Shown: positions 8,297-17,584 of the stretch, piece after piece | Numbering within the stretch: the first letter of the stretch is position 1 | Layout: every line of letters starts with the position of its first letter | Made by a program: the position numbers and the translations under genes | Notes under the pieces: generated by a model | What the model saw: the letters and a program-made list of their open reading frames with translations, nothing else | Database searches by the model: none | Told to the model about the DNA's origin: nothing | Source of the DNA: Prescottella agglutinans | GTDB lineage: Bacteria; Actinomycetota; Actinomycetes; Mycobacteriales; Mycobacteriaceae | Assembly: GCF_004011865.1 (NCBI RefSeq) | Contig: NZ_RKLP01000001.1 | Span: forward strand, 558,001 to 622,000 | Direction: 5' to 3' | DNA length: 64,000 bases

Positions 8297-9478
8297 TCAG
8301 TAGACCGGAAGCGACGGATCGACCTGGTGCGCCCACGCGATCACGCCGCCCTGCAGGTGCACCGCGTCGGCGAAACCGGCCTTGCGCACCACCTCCAGCG
8401 CCTCCGCCGAGCGGATACCGGTCTTGCAGTGCAGCACGATCCGCTTGTCCTGTGGCAATTCGGCAAGGCCGGCGCCGGAAAGGATCCGTCCCTTCGGGAT
8501 CAGCGTGGCGCCGGGCAGGTGCACGATGTCCCACTCCACCGGTTCCCGGACGTCGACGATCGCGATGTCGGCGCCCGCCTCGATCAGATCCCGCAGCTCG
8601 AGCGGGGTGATCGTCGAGTCCCGATCCGTGTCGGCGACCGGTTCCACGCCGCAGAAGGCGTCGTAGTCGACCAGTTCGGTGATCGGCAGCCGTTCGGGGT
8701 CGCGGCCGAGGGCCACCGTCCGGTAGTTCATGTCGAGTGCGTCGTAGATCATCAGCCGGCCCAGCAGCGAGTCCCCGATGCCGGTGATCAGCTTGATCGC
8801 CTCGGTCGCCATGATCGAGCCGACCGACGCGCACAGCACGCCGAGGACGCCGCCCTCCGCGCACGACGGGACGGTCCCGGGCGGCGGCGCCTCCGGGTAC
8901 AGGTCCCGCAGCGTGAGGCCGCGACCGTCGGGGGCGTCCTCCCAGAACAGCGACACCTGGCCCTGGAACCGGTAGATCGACCCCCACACGTACGGCCGGT
9001 GCGCCAGCGCGGCGGCGTCGTTCACCAGGTACCGGGTGGCGAAGTTGTCGGCGCCGTCGAGGATCAGGTCGTACTGCTCGAACAGCTCGACGGCGTTCGA
9101 CGCGTCTAGCCGGAACTCGTGCAATCGCACGTCGACGTGCGGATTGATGTCGCGGATGGACTCCCGCGCGCTCTGCGCCTTGGACCGACCGACGTCGGCC
9201 GTTCCGTGGATCACCTGACGCTGCAGGTTCGACTCGTCGACCACGTCGAAGTCGACGATGCCGATCGTGCCGATCCCGGCGGCGGCCAGGTACATCAGGG
9301 TCGGCGAACCCAGGCCACCGGCGCCGATCACCAGGACGCGGGCATTCTTCAGCCGTCGCTGCCCCGTCGTCCCGACGTCGGGAATGATCAGGTGGCGGCT
9401 GTAGCGCGCCACCTCGTCACGGCTCAGTTCAGCCGCCGGCTCCACCAACGGCGGAAGCGGACTCTTCGCGGGCACCAC
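8297..9478 (-). CDS. moeZ: Adenylyltransferase/sulfurtransferase MoeZ
   Basis: A 393-residue two-domain protein. The ThiF/MoeB-like E1 domain (residues about 20-265) has the ATP-binding GAGGLGSPTLMYLAAAG and the segment VPSCAEGGVLGVLC. A C-terminal rhodanese domain (about 290-393) has the active loop HCKTGIRSAE with the sulfur-carrying Cys at about 351. In mycobacteria MoeZ adenylates and thiocarboxylates the carrier proteins CysO (cysteine synthesis) and MoaD2 (molybdopterin synthesis). The start is a GTG followed by another GTG codon. It sits between a HAD phosphatase gene (37 bp upstream) and the TIGR02569 gene, as in M. tuberculosis, where Rv3206c follows Rv3207c. Confidence 0.95.
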   Translation of the reverse strand: MVPAKSPLPPLVEPAAELSRDEVARYSRHLIIPDVGTTGQRRLKNARVLVIGAGGLGSPTLMYLAAAGIGTIGIVDFDVVDESNLQRQVIHGTADVGRSKAQSARESIRDINPHVDVRLHEFRLDASNAVELFEQYDLILDGADNFATRYLVNDAAALAHRPYVWGSIYRFQGQVSLFWEDAPDGRGLTLRDLYPEAPPPGTVPSCAEGGVLGVLCASVGSIMATEAIKLITGIGDSLLGRLMIYDALDMNYRTVALGRDPERLPITELVDYDAFCGVEPVADTDRDSTITPLELRDLIEAGADIAIVDVREPVEWDIVHLPGATLIPKGRILSGAGLAELPQDKRIVLHCKTGIRSAEALEVVRKAGFADAVHLQGGVIAWAHQVDPSLPVY

Positions 9479-9515
9479 ACGCTCCTACATCGACCGGTCA
9501 ACGCTCGCGTCCAGC

Positions 9516-10277
9516 CTATGCCGTCCCGAACCGCACCTCGAGATCGCTCAGGTCCGACACCACGACGTCGGCGCCGGCGCCGCGCAACGCGTCCGCGTGA
9601 TGGGTCCGGTCCACGCCCACGACCACCCCGAACGCGCCCCGCCGGCCCGCCTCGACACCCGCGAGCGCGTCCTCGAGCACCACGCACCGGTCGGCCGGCA
9701 GACCCAGCCGCCGGGCGCCCTCGAGGTACGTGTCCGGCTCGGGTTTGCCGGCGAGCGACAACCGGTCGACGTCGATTCCGTCGACGCGGGCGTCGAACAG
9801 GTCGGTCAGCCCGGCCGCGTCCAGCACCCGCACCGCGTTGCGGCTCGCGGTCACCAGCGCGACGGCGATCCCCTCGGCTCGCAGGCGCCGGATCAGCGCC
9901 ACGGTCCCGGGGAACGCCTCGACGCCGTGGTCGTCGAGTTCGTGCAGGAACAGCGCGTCCTTCCGGGCGGCGAGCCCGCACACGGTGTGCGCCGTCGGCG
10001 GATCCGACGGATCGCCGTGCGGAATCTCGATCGAACGCGACGCCAGGAACGACGCCACCCCGTCGACGCGGGGCCGCCCGTCGACGTAGTTCAGGTAGTC
10101 GTCGGACGTGAACGGCGCCTCGCCCTTCCCGCGCTCGGCGAGGAAGCCGTCGAACAGGCGGGTCCACGCCCGGGCGTGCACCCGCGCCGTGTCGGTGACC
10201 ACGCCGTCCATGTCGAACAGGAACCCGGAGCACGCGCTGTCCCCGATGTGGGCGACGGCCGGGCTCGCGGTGGTCAC
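9516..10277 (-). CDS. HAD-superfamily phosphatase/phosphomutase (beta-PGM-like)
   Basis: A 253-residue cytoplasmic HAD hydrolase. Motif I is FLFDMDGVVTDTARVHARAW (D22, D24), motif II ALVTASRNAVRV, motif III lysine in SLAGKPEPDTYLEGA and motif IV VVLEDALAGVEAGRRG. The alpha-helical cap of the beta-phosphoglucomutase subfamily lies between motifs I and II. Start taken at GTG 10277 because GAAGGGGAAG precedes it at a suitable distance. It is inserted between the DUF3152 gene (13 bp upstream) and moeZ; I do not recall it at this position in M. tuberculosis. Substrate is unknown; sugar phosphates such as beta-glucose-1-phosphate or trehalose intermediates are possible. Confidence 0.9.
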   Translation of the reverse strand: MTTASPAVAHIGDSACSGFLFDMDGVVTDTARVHARAWTRLFDGFLAERGKGEAPFTSDDYLNYVDGRPRVDGVASFLASRSIEIPHGDPSDPPTAHTVCGLAARKDALFLHELDDHGVEAFPGTVALIRRLRAEGIAVALVTASRNAVRVLDAAGLTDLFDARVDGIDVDRLSLAGKPEPDTYLEGARRLGLPADRCVVLEDALAGVEAGRRGAFGVVVGVDRTHHADALRGAGADVVVSDLSDLEVRFGTA

Positions 10278-10290
10278 GGTCTTCCCCTTC

Positions 10291-11376
10291 TCAGGCCCGG
10301 GGGTAGGGCCACGGATTGAACCGGCAGACCTTGCCGTCCATCGGGACGACACCCTCCGGGTCGAGCCGGGCGATGTCGTTGTTCGCGGTACCGAAGGTCT
10401 GCTGCATCATCACCGGCGCCAGTCCGCCGTCCGTCTCGCACGGCTGGTGTTCGCGGTAGCCGATGGCGTGGCCGACCTCGTGGTTGATCTGGTACTGGCG
10501 GTACGAACCGATGTCGCCCTGGAACCCGATCGCACCGCGCACCCAGCGGGGCTCGTTGAGGACGACCCGATCGATGCCGGGGTTGTAGCAGGAGACCTCG
10601 AGCTGGATGTCGTAACCGCACGCCTCGCGAATCGTCATCTGCGACGTGAGGGAGATCCGGAAGTTGGGCGAGCCGCCGTTCGCCAGGGCGGGATCGCCCT
10701 GGTCGATCCGGCGGAACGCGAACCGGGGGTCCTTCGTCCATCCCTTGGGATTGGCGAGGGTCTGGTCGACCATCCGACCGAAGGACTCGTCGCCTCCGAA
10801 CCCGGCGGTGTCGACGCCGTCCTCGACCTCGACGGTGTAGGTGAGCACGCCGTCGGTGCCCTGGCCGACCTGACCGGTCGTGCCGGGGACGACGCGCCAC
10901 GTGCCGGCGCCCTTCTCCGTGAACGGCCCGCCGTCCGGCAGCACGCCCGCCGGGACGGTGTCGGCGAAGTTCCCGTCCGCGAGTGGGGGGACGCCGATGA
11001 CGTCTGTGCCGTCGGAGTGGCTGAGTTCACCGAAACCCGGGTCCTTCGGGGCGGCCGAATCCGAGTCGCCGATGCCGCGAAACGCGTCGACCACCACGAG
11101 CACCGTCACGATCAGCAGCACCGGGATCGCGTAGGCGCGCCAGCCGTACATCGAGACGAACTTGCCCACGCGACTCTGCTTCTTCACGCCACGATCCGGG
11201 CGCGGCACGCGGGGACGACCGGTATTCCGACGAGTCGGATCCCACGACGCGCGCAGGGGCTCGTGCGGGTCGGGTACCCGACCCGCGTCGAAGCCACTGT
11301 TCCGTGCTTCGAAGGGGTCGTCGTCGGACATCTCGGGAACTGTGCCCCCCAGGCGCGGTCCTCCTCGGTCAGTCAC
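10291..11376 (-). CDS. DUF3152 membrane-anchored zinc-protease-like protein (Rv3207c-like)
   Basis: A protein of up to 361 residues. A charged N-terminus of about 80 residues precedes a single membrane helix (YAIPVLLIVTVLVVVDAF), which points to a type II anchor with an extracytoplasmic C-terminal domain. That domain contains YQINHEVGHAIGY, an HExxH-type zinc signature (HEVGH), plus several Cys residues (CGYDIQLEVSCYN, HQPCE). GTG 11376 is the longest start; ATG 11331 (MSDDDPFEARN) is an alternative. Family members are restricted to actinobacteria and are annotated as possible lipoprotein-like zinc proteases. The substrate is unknown. It heads the leftward run toward HAD and moeZ and is divergent from the TetR gene. 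Confidence 0.85.
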   Translation of the reverse strand: MTDRGGPRLGGTVPEMSDDDPFEARNSGFDAGRVPDPHEPLRASWDPTRRNTGRPRVPRPDRGVKKQSRVGKFVSMYGWRAYAIPVLLIVTVLVVVDAFRGIGDSDSAAPKDPGFGELSHSDGTDVIGVPPLADGNFADTVPAGVLPDGGPFTEKGAGTWRVVPGTTGQVGQGTDGVLTYTVEVEDGVDTAGFGGDESFGRMVDQTLANPKGWTKDPRFAFRRIDQGDPALANGGSPNFRISLTSQMTIREACGYDIQLEVSCYNPGIDRVVLNEPRWVRGAIGFQGDIGSYRQYQINHEVGHAIGYREHQPCETDGGLAPVMMQQTFGTANNDIARLDPEGVVPMDGKVCRFNPWPYPRA

Positions 11377-11583
11377 CCCGCCAGAATCTCACAGTCCGGT
11401 TCGGCCTTCACCCGGCACGCCGGAAATGTGCCCGCTCACCTCGCGCGCGGGTGCTCGGGATGGGATGCTGGAATACTCGGTATCAGCGACGCGTCCACCA
11501 GCGTGTCCAGCGACATGTCCTCGGCCGGGACGGGCCCAGTTCAACGAATACGTCCGAGAACCGCCCGGGTATCGTGCAAATGA

Positions 11584-12330
<747 letters not shown>

Positions 12331-12361
12331 CCGGCGAACACCCGGCCGCTCCGAGAACACG

Positions 12362-12406
12362 GAAAGGGCGCGCAGTCGCGGGAAGTCCCCGACTGCGCGC
12401 CCTTTC
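12362..12406. terminator. Bidirectional intrinsic-type terminator
   Basis: A perfect 17-bp inverted repeat: left arm 12362-12378 (GAAAGGGCGCGCAGTCG), right arm 12390-12406, with an 11-nt loop. It sits between the converging TetR and DUF3107 genes. The arms end in GAAA/TTTC, giving a short U-rich end in both directions. Confidence 0.85.
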
Positions 12407-12418
12407 GGCGTCTCGGCT

Positions 12419-12646
12419 CTAGCTCGTGAAACCGACCTTGCGGCCGTCCGACGGGCCGATCTCCACGTAGGTGATCCGGCTCGCCTGGACGAGGAACTTG
12501 CGTCCCTTCTCGTCGACGAGCGAGAGAACACCTTCCGCCTTGCCGCTGAGCGCGTTCGTCACGAGCGACTCCACCTCGTCGGGCGACTGGGCGCTGACGA
12601 CGACGAGCTCACGCGGGCTGTCAGTAACACCGATCTTGACCTCCAC
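12419..12646 (-). CDS. DUF3107 small protein (Rv3208A/TB9.4-like)
   Basis: A 75-residue soluble protein beginning VEVKIGVTDSPREL and ending RKVGFTS. Start chosen at GTG 12646 because GGAGG lies 6 nt upstream; the open frame further upstream has no family support. DUF3107 is an actinobacteria-specific single-domain family of unknown function. It contains an ATP-synthase-epsilon-like pattern that I cannot interpret. It is the terminal gene of a leftward pair with the ferritin-like gene 112 bp upstream. Confidence 0.9.
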   Translation of the reverse strand: MEVKIGVTDSPRELVVVSAQSPDEVESLVTNALSGKAEGVLSLVDEKGRKFLVQASRITYVEIGPSDGRKVGFTS

Positions 12647-12758
12647 GGCCAACCTCCGAACTCTCCGAGCGCTTTCAGCTGTCTCGGCCAGGTTAATGCA
12701 GCACCCGGCCCGCCAGCCTGTCCGACCGCTGTGCTGAGAGCGAACAGCGGGGCCGGGG

Positions 12759-13439
12759 TCAGACCAGCCCGAGCACCGCCATCCGCTCGGCGTGCTTGGC
12801 CTGCATGTTGTCGAACAGCGCGGCGACACCGTTGAGGCTGCCGGTCGCGTTCATCACCAGATCGGTGAGTTCCTCGCGCTGCGCCAACACGAACTGCGCC
12901 TGGGTGATGGCTTCGCCGAGCAGCCGACGACCCCACAGCATCAGCCGGTCCTTGTCCTGCTTGCTGGCCGTCACCGCGGCGCGCACTTCGTGGACGACGA
13001 ATTCGGAGTGCCCGACCTCGGCGAGGACCTCTCGGACGATGCCGCCGACCGCAGGATCCAGCGAATGGGCGATCTCGCGATAGAAGTCGGCGGCAATGCC
13101 GTCACCGACGTACGCCTTGACGAGGGACTCGAGCCACGTCGACGGGTCGGTGGACGCGTGGTAGGCGTCGAGGGCGCGCACGAACGGATCCATCGCGGAC
13201 CAGATCTCCACTCCGCGATCGGTCAGCGCCTTCTGCAGCGTCTCGAAGTGCGACATCTCGGCCGCCGCCATGCTCGCGAACGCCACGCGTCCCTGCAGCG
13301 TGGGGGCCATCTGGGCGTCCTCCGCCAACCGGTAGAACGCGGAGATCTCGCCGTAGGCGAGCACCGCGAACAGCTCTGCCACACCGGGGTGATCGGCGGC
13401 GATGGTCGGCACGGACGACGTTGGCGAATCGGCTCCCAT
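12759..13439 (-). CDS. Ferritin-like-fold protein, MiaE-like (Rv3210c-like)
   Basis: A 226-residue all-helical protein from ATG 13439 (MGADSPTSSVPTI). Carboxylate/His pairs expected of a di-iron four-helix bundle are present: YGEISAFYRLAED, AAAEMSHFETL, GIAADFYREIA and EVGHSEFVVHEV. This resembles the MiaE_2 ferritin-like family, related to tRNA hydroxylases. The usual EExxH spacing can be read as E-MSHFE and E-VGHSE, so a metal centre is plausible. Function is uncharacterised. It lies upstream of DUF3107 on the same strand and divergent from the DEAD-box helicase gene. Confidence 0.85.
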   Translation of the reverse strand: MGADSPTSSVPTIAADHPGVAELFAVLAYGEISAFYRLAEDAQMAPTLQGRVAFASMAAAEMSHFETLQKALTDRGVEIWSAMDPFVRALDAYHASTDPSTWLESLVKAYVGDGIAADFYREIAHSLDPAVGGIVREVLAEVGHSEFVVHEVRAAVTASKQDKDRLMLWGRRLLGEAITQAQFVLAQREELTDLVMNATGSLNGVAALFDNMQAKHAERMAVLGLV

Positions 13440-13753
13440 GAAGCCACAGCCTAATCCGCGGCCGGGCGGTCCCGATCGACCGGACACGGCGAGAATGGTG
13501 ATCTGCGCCATGGGTGCGCGAAGTTCGAACCATTCGACCGCTACAATTGCGTCGGGAGACCGTAGTTTCTTACACGGTTCACGATTTCGGAGCGGATGCA
13601 CCGAACTGGAACTCGGACACGATTCGAGCGATTCGGACGCGGACCCGACACGGAATCCCGAAGATAATGTGCGCGCACTGACCGACGGCGCCCACCGTAG
13701 CTCGCCGAGACCGACACCGGTTTCCGTGCTGATGCTGTGGCCGAGGAGGCCCG
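13440..13753. other. Divergent intergenic region, ferritin-like / DEAD-box helicase
   Basis: 314 bp without a convincing gene. It must hold the promoters of both flanking genes. It is somewhat less GC-rich around 13540-13610 (for example ACAATTGCGT and TTTCTTACACGGTTCACGA). I see no strong hairpin or known riboswitch. GAGGAGG at 13743-13749 is the probable ribosome binding site for the helicase. Confidence 0.5.
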
Positions 13754-15463
13754 GTGGCACCGACGCAAGAGGGCATCGACATCGGCCGACTTACGGCCTG
13801 GCCCCTTACCTCGTGCGTGCGTGCCGATACGAGGAAGGCCAGTTCCCTGAGCAAGATCACGATCGACCACGAAGACAGCAACCACGCGGCAACGGAGACG
13901 ACACTCTCCGCCGAGTTGGACGAGACGCACACCGCCCCCACGTTCGCCGAACTGGGTGTTCGCGACGAGATCGTCAAGGCGCTCGGCGAGATCGGTATCG
14001 AGCGCACCTTCGCCATCCAGGAGCTCACGCTCCCCCTCGCGCTCGCCGGCGACGACCTCATCGGCCAGGCCCGCACCGGCATGGGCAAGACGTTCGGTTT
14101 CGGTATCCCGCTGCTGCACCGCGTGTCCACCACCGACTCCGGCACCGCCCCCCTGGACGGCACCCCGCGTGCCCTGGTGATCGTGCCGACCCGCGAGCTG
14201 TGCATCCAGGTGACGCAGGATCTCGAGAACGCATCCAAGTACCTGAAGTCCGGCAAGAAGAACCTCCAGGTCCTGTCCATCTACGGCGGCCGCCCCTACG
14301 AGCAGCAGATCGACGCGCTGCGCAAGGGCGTCGACGTCGTCGTCGGCACCCCGGGCCGCCTGCTCGATCTCGCCAACCAGGGTCACCTGATCCTCGGCAA
14401 GGTCGGCGTCCTCGTCCTCGACGAGGCCGACGAGATGCTCGACCTCGGCTTCCTGCCCGACATCGAGCGCATCCTCGGCATGGTCCCGGACAAGCGCCAG
14501 ACGATGCTGTTCTCGGCGACCATGCCGGGCCCGATCATCACGCTGGCCCGCACGTTCCTGACGCAGCCGACGCACATCCGCGCCGAGGAGGCGGATTCGT
14601 CCGCCGTGCACGAGCGCACCACCCAGCACATCTACCGCGCGCACGCGCTGGACAAGGCCGAGATGGTGGCCCGCGTCCTGCAGGCTGACGGCCGCGGCGC
14701 GACGATGATCTTCACCCGCACCAAGCGCACCGCGCAGAAGGTCGCCGACGACCTGAACGAGCGCGGCTTCAAGGTCGGCGCCGTGCACGGTGACCTCGGC
14801 CAGATCGCCCGCGAGAAGGCCCTCGCCGGCTTCCGCAGCGGCAAGGTGGACGTGCTCGTCGCGACCGACGTCGCGGCGCGCGGCATCGACATCGACGACG
14901 TCACCCACGTCATCAACTACCAGTGCCCCGAGGACGAGAAGACCTACGTGCACCGCATCGGCCGCACCGGCCGCGCGGGCCGCACCGGCACCGCGATCAC
15001 GCTGGTGGACTGGGACGACATCCCGCGCTGGCAGCTGATCGACAAGGCGCTGGAGCTGGGTATCGCGGATCCGGTCGAGACGTACTCGAGCTCGCCGCAC
15101 CTCTACGAGGATCTCGGCATCCCGACGGACGCGAAGGGCACGATCCGCAAGGCGCGCGCCGAGCGGCCCGCGAAGGACGACGCCGCCGCGTCGGAGACCG
15201 GCGAGAAGTCGGCACCGAAGCGTGACCGGGTCCGCCGCCGCACACGCGCCGGCAAGTCGGTCGACGCGGCCGCGAAGACCGCCGACGGCGCCGCAGTCGC
15301 GTCCGACAAGCAGGATGCCGCCGACGCCGCCCCCACCACGGGTCCGGCCGCCGAGGACCAGCCGAGCGCTCCTCGTCGCCGACGCCGCCGTCGGCGCTCC
15401 GGTGCCGGCACGGCCGGCCAGACCGACGCCGAGCCGGTGAGCGTCGCGGCCGCAGCCGAGTAG
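13754..15463 (+). CDS. DEAD-box ATP-dependent RNA helicase (RhlE-like)
   Basis: Up to 569 residues. The helicase core (about residues 58-420) shows the Q-motif (FAELGV ... AIQELTLPLAL), motif I ARTGMGKTFG, Ia PTRELCIQV, II VLDEADEMLD, III SAT, IV/V (TDVAARGIDIDDVTHVINY) and VI HRIGRTGRAGRTG. A long disordered Ala/Lys/Arg tail ends in a run of arginines (PRRRRRRRRSG-type), typical of RNA-binding extensions in actinobacterial RhlE. The GTG at 13754 has GAGGAGG upstream, but the first 40 residues are poorly conserved-looking, so a later in-frame start near residue 22 cannot be excluded. In M. tuberculosis the orthologue is Rv3211. The product likely remodels rRNA or mRNA, including during cold stress. 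Confidence 0.92.
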   Translation: MAPTQEGIDIGRLTAWPLTSCVRADTRKASSLSKITIDHEDSNHAATETTLSAELDETHTAPTFAELGVRDEIVKALGEIGIERTFAIQELTLPLALAGDDLIGQARTGMGKTFGFGIPLLHRVSTTDSGTAPLDGTPRALVIVPTRELCIQVTQDLENASKYLKSGKKNLQVLSIYGGRPYEQQIDALRKGVDVVVGTPGRLLDLANQGHLILGKVGVLVLDEADEMLDLGFLPDIERILGMVPDKRQTMLFSATMPGPIITLARTFLTQPTHIRAEEADSSAVHERTTQHIYRAHALDKAEMVARVLQADGRGATMIFTRTKRTAQKVADDLNERGFKVGAVHGDLGQIAREKALAGFRSGKVDVLVATDVAARGIDIDDVTHVINYQCPEDEKTYVHRIGRTGRAGRTGTAITLVDWDDIPRWQLIDKALELGIADPVETYSSSPHLYEDLGIPTDAKGTIRKARAERPAKDDAAASETGEKSAPKRDRVRRRTRAGKSVDAAAKTADGAAVASDKQDAADAAPTTGPAAEDQPSAPRRRRRRRRSGAGTAGQTDAEPVSVAAAAE

Positions 15464-15493
15464 AGCTGAGTCGGTCCGGGTAATCTGCCACCT

Positions 15494-16702
15494 GTGCTGG
15501 CCCCCGAGCGTCGTACCCGTCTGGACGTCGCGGTCGCCGCGACCATCGCGATCGTCGTCGCGGTCGCGGTGACCGTGATCTGGATTCGCAGCGACGCTCG
15601 GGGAACCACCTCCGTGACCGCGGATACGCCTGCGGCGGAAGCAAGTACAGCGCTGTCGGTGCCGGAGACCCTCGACGAGATCTGGCGCGCCGACAGCCCC
15701 GTCACGACCGCCCCCGTCGTCGCCGACGGGGCCGTCACGACCGCCGACGGCGGCACCGTGACCGGTCGCGACCGGCTCACCGGCGCCGAACTGTGGCGTT
15801 ACCAGCGGGACATGCCGCTGTGCGGGGCCATCGGCGCGTGGAACACGGTGGTCGCCGTCTACCGCGACCAGCGTGGCTGCAGTCAGGTCACCCAGCTCGA
15901 CGGGGCGACGGGCGAACGCAAGGCGCAGCGGTCGAGCGACGCCGACGACGCGGTGACGCTGTCGTACGACGGCACGTACGTCGTCTCCCGCGGTCCGGAG
16001 CGCATGGAGGTGTGGCGCTCGGATCTGGTGCGCACCCTCGAATTCGGGCGGGTCGACGCCCCGGTCAATCCGGGCAAGCAGCCGCGCTCCGGGTGCGATC
16101 TGTCGTCCGCGGCAGCCGGCGGTACCCGGGTCTCGGTGCTGATGCGCTGCCCCGGCGAGGCGGGTGACCGTCTCAGCGTGCTCGACGTCGTCCCCAAGGA
16201 CAACCAGGAGCCGAAGGAGTTCGGGTCGAGCCTCATCGGCGCGGCCAGCGCGCCCGGCGCCCGGCTCATCGCGGCGTCCGGCGACCGCACCGCGGTGTAT
16301 CTGCCGCCCGGCCCGACGTCCGGAGCGCGCATCGCCGTCTACGACGGCACCGGCGACGAGCTGGCGTCGTATCCGCTGGCCGGTCCAGTCAGCGCCGATG
16401 CGACGGCCGCCCGCAACGGCTCGGTGTTCACGTGGTGGACCGGCACCGAATTGATCGCCCTGTCCACCAGCGAACTCGCGCCGCGCTGGACGATGTCGGG
16501 TGCGCTGGGCCCCGGCGCGATCATGGGGGGCTCGCTGCTGGTGCCGGTAGCCGACGGCATCGCGGTGCTCGACCCCGCGACCGGCGCGGAGCAGCGCCGG
16601 ATCCCCGTCACCCGCGACACCACCGTCGCACCGATCGCGACGGCGGTCGTCGGCGAGGTCGTGCTCGAGCAGCGCGGCGACCAGGTCGTCGCCCTCCGCT
16701 GA
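15494..16702 (+). CDS. Membrane-anchored beta-propeller protein (Rv3212-like)
   Basis: A 402-residue protein from GTG 15494. A short cytoplasmic start (MLAPERRTRLD) and one membrane helix (VAVAATIAIVVAVAVTVIWI) precede an extracytoplasmic region of PQQ/WD-like beta-propeller repeats (for example VTGRDRLTGAELWRYQRD and GIAVLDPATGAEQRRIPV). Conserved Cys residues (MPLCGAIGAW, DQRGCSQV, RSGCDLS, LMRCPGEA) may form disulfides outside the membrane. The gene follows the helicase by 30 bp on the same strand, an order kept in mycobacteria, although a functional link is not evident. Role unknown. Confidence 0.85.
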   Translation: MLAPERRTRLDVAVAATIAIVVAVAVTVIWIRSDARGTTSVTADTPAAEASTALSVPETLDEIWRADSPVTTAPVVADGAVTTADGGTVTGRDRLTGAELWRYQRDMPLCGAIGAWNTVVAVYRDQRGCSQVTQLDGATGERKAQRSSDADDAVTLSYDGTYVVSRGPERMEVWRSDLVRTLEFGRVDAPVNPGKQPRSGCDLSSAAAGGTRVSVLMRCPGEAGDRLSVLDVVPKDNQEPKEFGSSLIGAASAPGARLIAASGDRTAVYLPPGPTSGARIAVYDGTGDELASYPLAGPVSADATAARNGSVFTWWTGTELIALSTSELAPRWTMSGALGPGAIMGGSLLVPVADGIAVLDPATGAEQRRIPVTRDTTVAPIATAVVGEVVLEQRGDQVVALR

Positions 16703-16714
16703 CAACCGCCTCCG

Positions 16715-17518
16715 TCAGGCCGTGCCCTCGTAGGGCGAGAACGTGACCAGGTCGGCACCCGCGCTCCAGTGAGCCGAAAGATGGTGCGCCAGTTCGCGGT
16801 ACGCCTCGGCCCCCTTGTTCTTGCGGCCCGCGAGCACGGTGGCCCCCGACGCCGACGCCTCGGCGAAGCGGACGGTCCGCGGGATCGGCGGGGCGAGCAC
16901 CGGAAGGTCGTAGCGGTCCGAGACGTCGGACAGGACGTCGCGGCTGTGCGTCGTCCGGGCGTCGTAGAGCGTCGGCAGCGCGCCCAGCAGCACCAGGTCG
17001 GGGTTGGTGATCTGCTGGACCTCCGAGACGGTGCGCAGCAGTTGGCCGACACCGCGGTGCGCCAGTGTCTCGCACTGCAGCGGCACCAGCACCTGCTGCG
17101 CCGCCGTCAACCCGTTGAGCGTCAGCACACCCAGCGACGGCGGGCAGTCGATGACGACGACGTCGAACTCGTCGAGCAACGGCGCCAGGGCCCGCTTGAG
17201 CGCAAACTCCCGACCCGGGCGCATCAGCAGCAGCGCCTCGGATCCCGCGAGGTCGATCGTCGCGGGCAGCAGCGTCACGCCCTCGTCCGTCTCGAGCAGC
17301 GCATCCTTCGCCGCGACGTTCCCCACCAGCACGTCGTGCACGGACGTCTCGAGCCGATCGGGGTTGTGCCCCAACGAGAACGTCAGACACCCCTGCGGGT
17401 CGAGGTCGACCACCAGCACGCGCCGGCCGAGATCCACGAGCGCCGCCCCCAGCGACGCGACCGTCGTGGTCTTGGCCACCCCACCCTTTTGATTCGCTAC
17501 AGCCAGTACCGTCGTCAC
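16715..17518 (-). CDS. ParA/Soj-family ATPase (Rv3213c-like)
   Basis: A 267-residue ParA-type ATPase. The deviant Walker A is NQKGGVAKTTTVASLGAAL, the switch I/II regions are VLVVDLDPQGCLTFSLG and VVVIDCPPSLGVLTLNGL. There is no N-terminal HTH, so it is the short type II-like form. No parB gene is adjacent, so it is an orphan outside the chromosome-partitioning parAB locus, as in M. tuberculosis Rv3213c. It is convergent with the propeller gene (12-bp gap) and divergent from the phosphatase. It may position a cellular cargo; the partner is unknown. Confidence 0.9.
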   Translation of the reverse strand: MTTVLAVANQKGGVAKTTTVASLGAALVDLGRRVLVVDLDPQGCLTFSLGHNPDRLETSVHDVLVGNVAAKDALLETDEGVTLLPATIDLAGSEALLLMRPGREFALKRALAPLLDEFDVVVIDCPPSLGVLTLNGLTAAQQVLVPLQCETLAHRGVGQLLRTVSEVQQITNPDLVLLGALPTLYDARTTHSRDVLSDVSDRYDLPVLAPPIPRTVRFAEASASGATVLAGRKNKGAEAYRELAHHLSAHWSAGADLVTFSPYEGTA

Positions 17519-17584
17519 GGCCTAGATCCTTGCGTACTCGAGGCCCGAGCGCGAGGGTTCCGCGACGCCCGGCATGATGAGTCC

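Noticed and set aside
13541-16705. A minus-strand open frame of over 1,000 codons across the helicase and propeller genes
   Set aside because: It is antisense to two recognisable genes, with low-complexity Gly/Arg/Asp composition and no family match.
16715-17518. ParA-like gene as evidence of a chromosome origin or plasmid partition locus
   Set aside because: There is no parB or parS-like cluster nearby and the synteny fits the orphan Rv3213c family.
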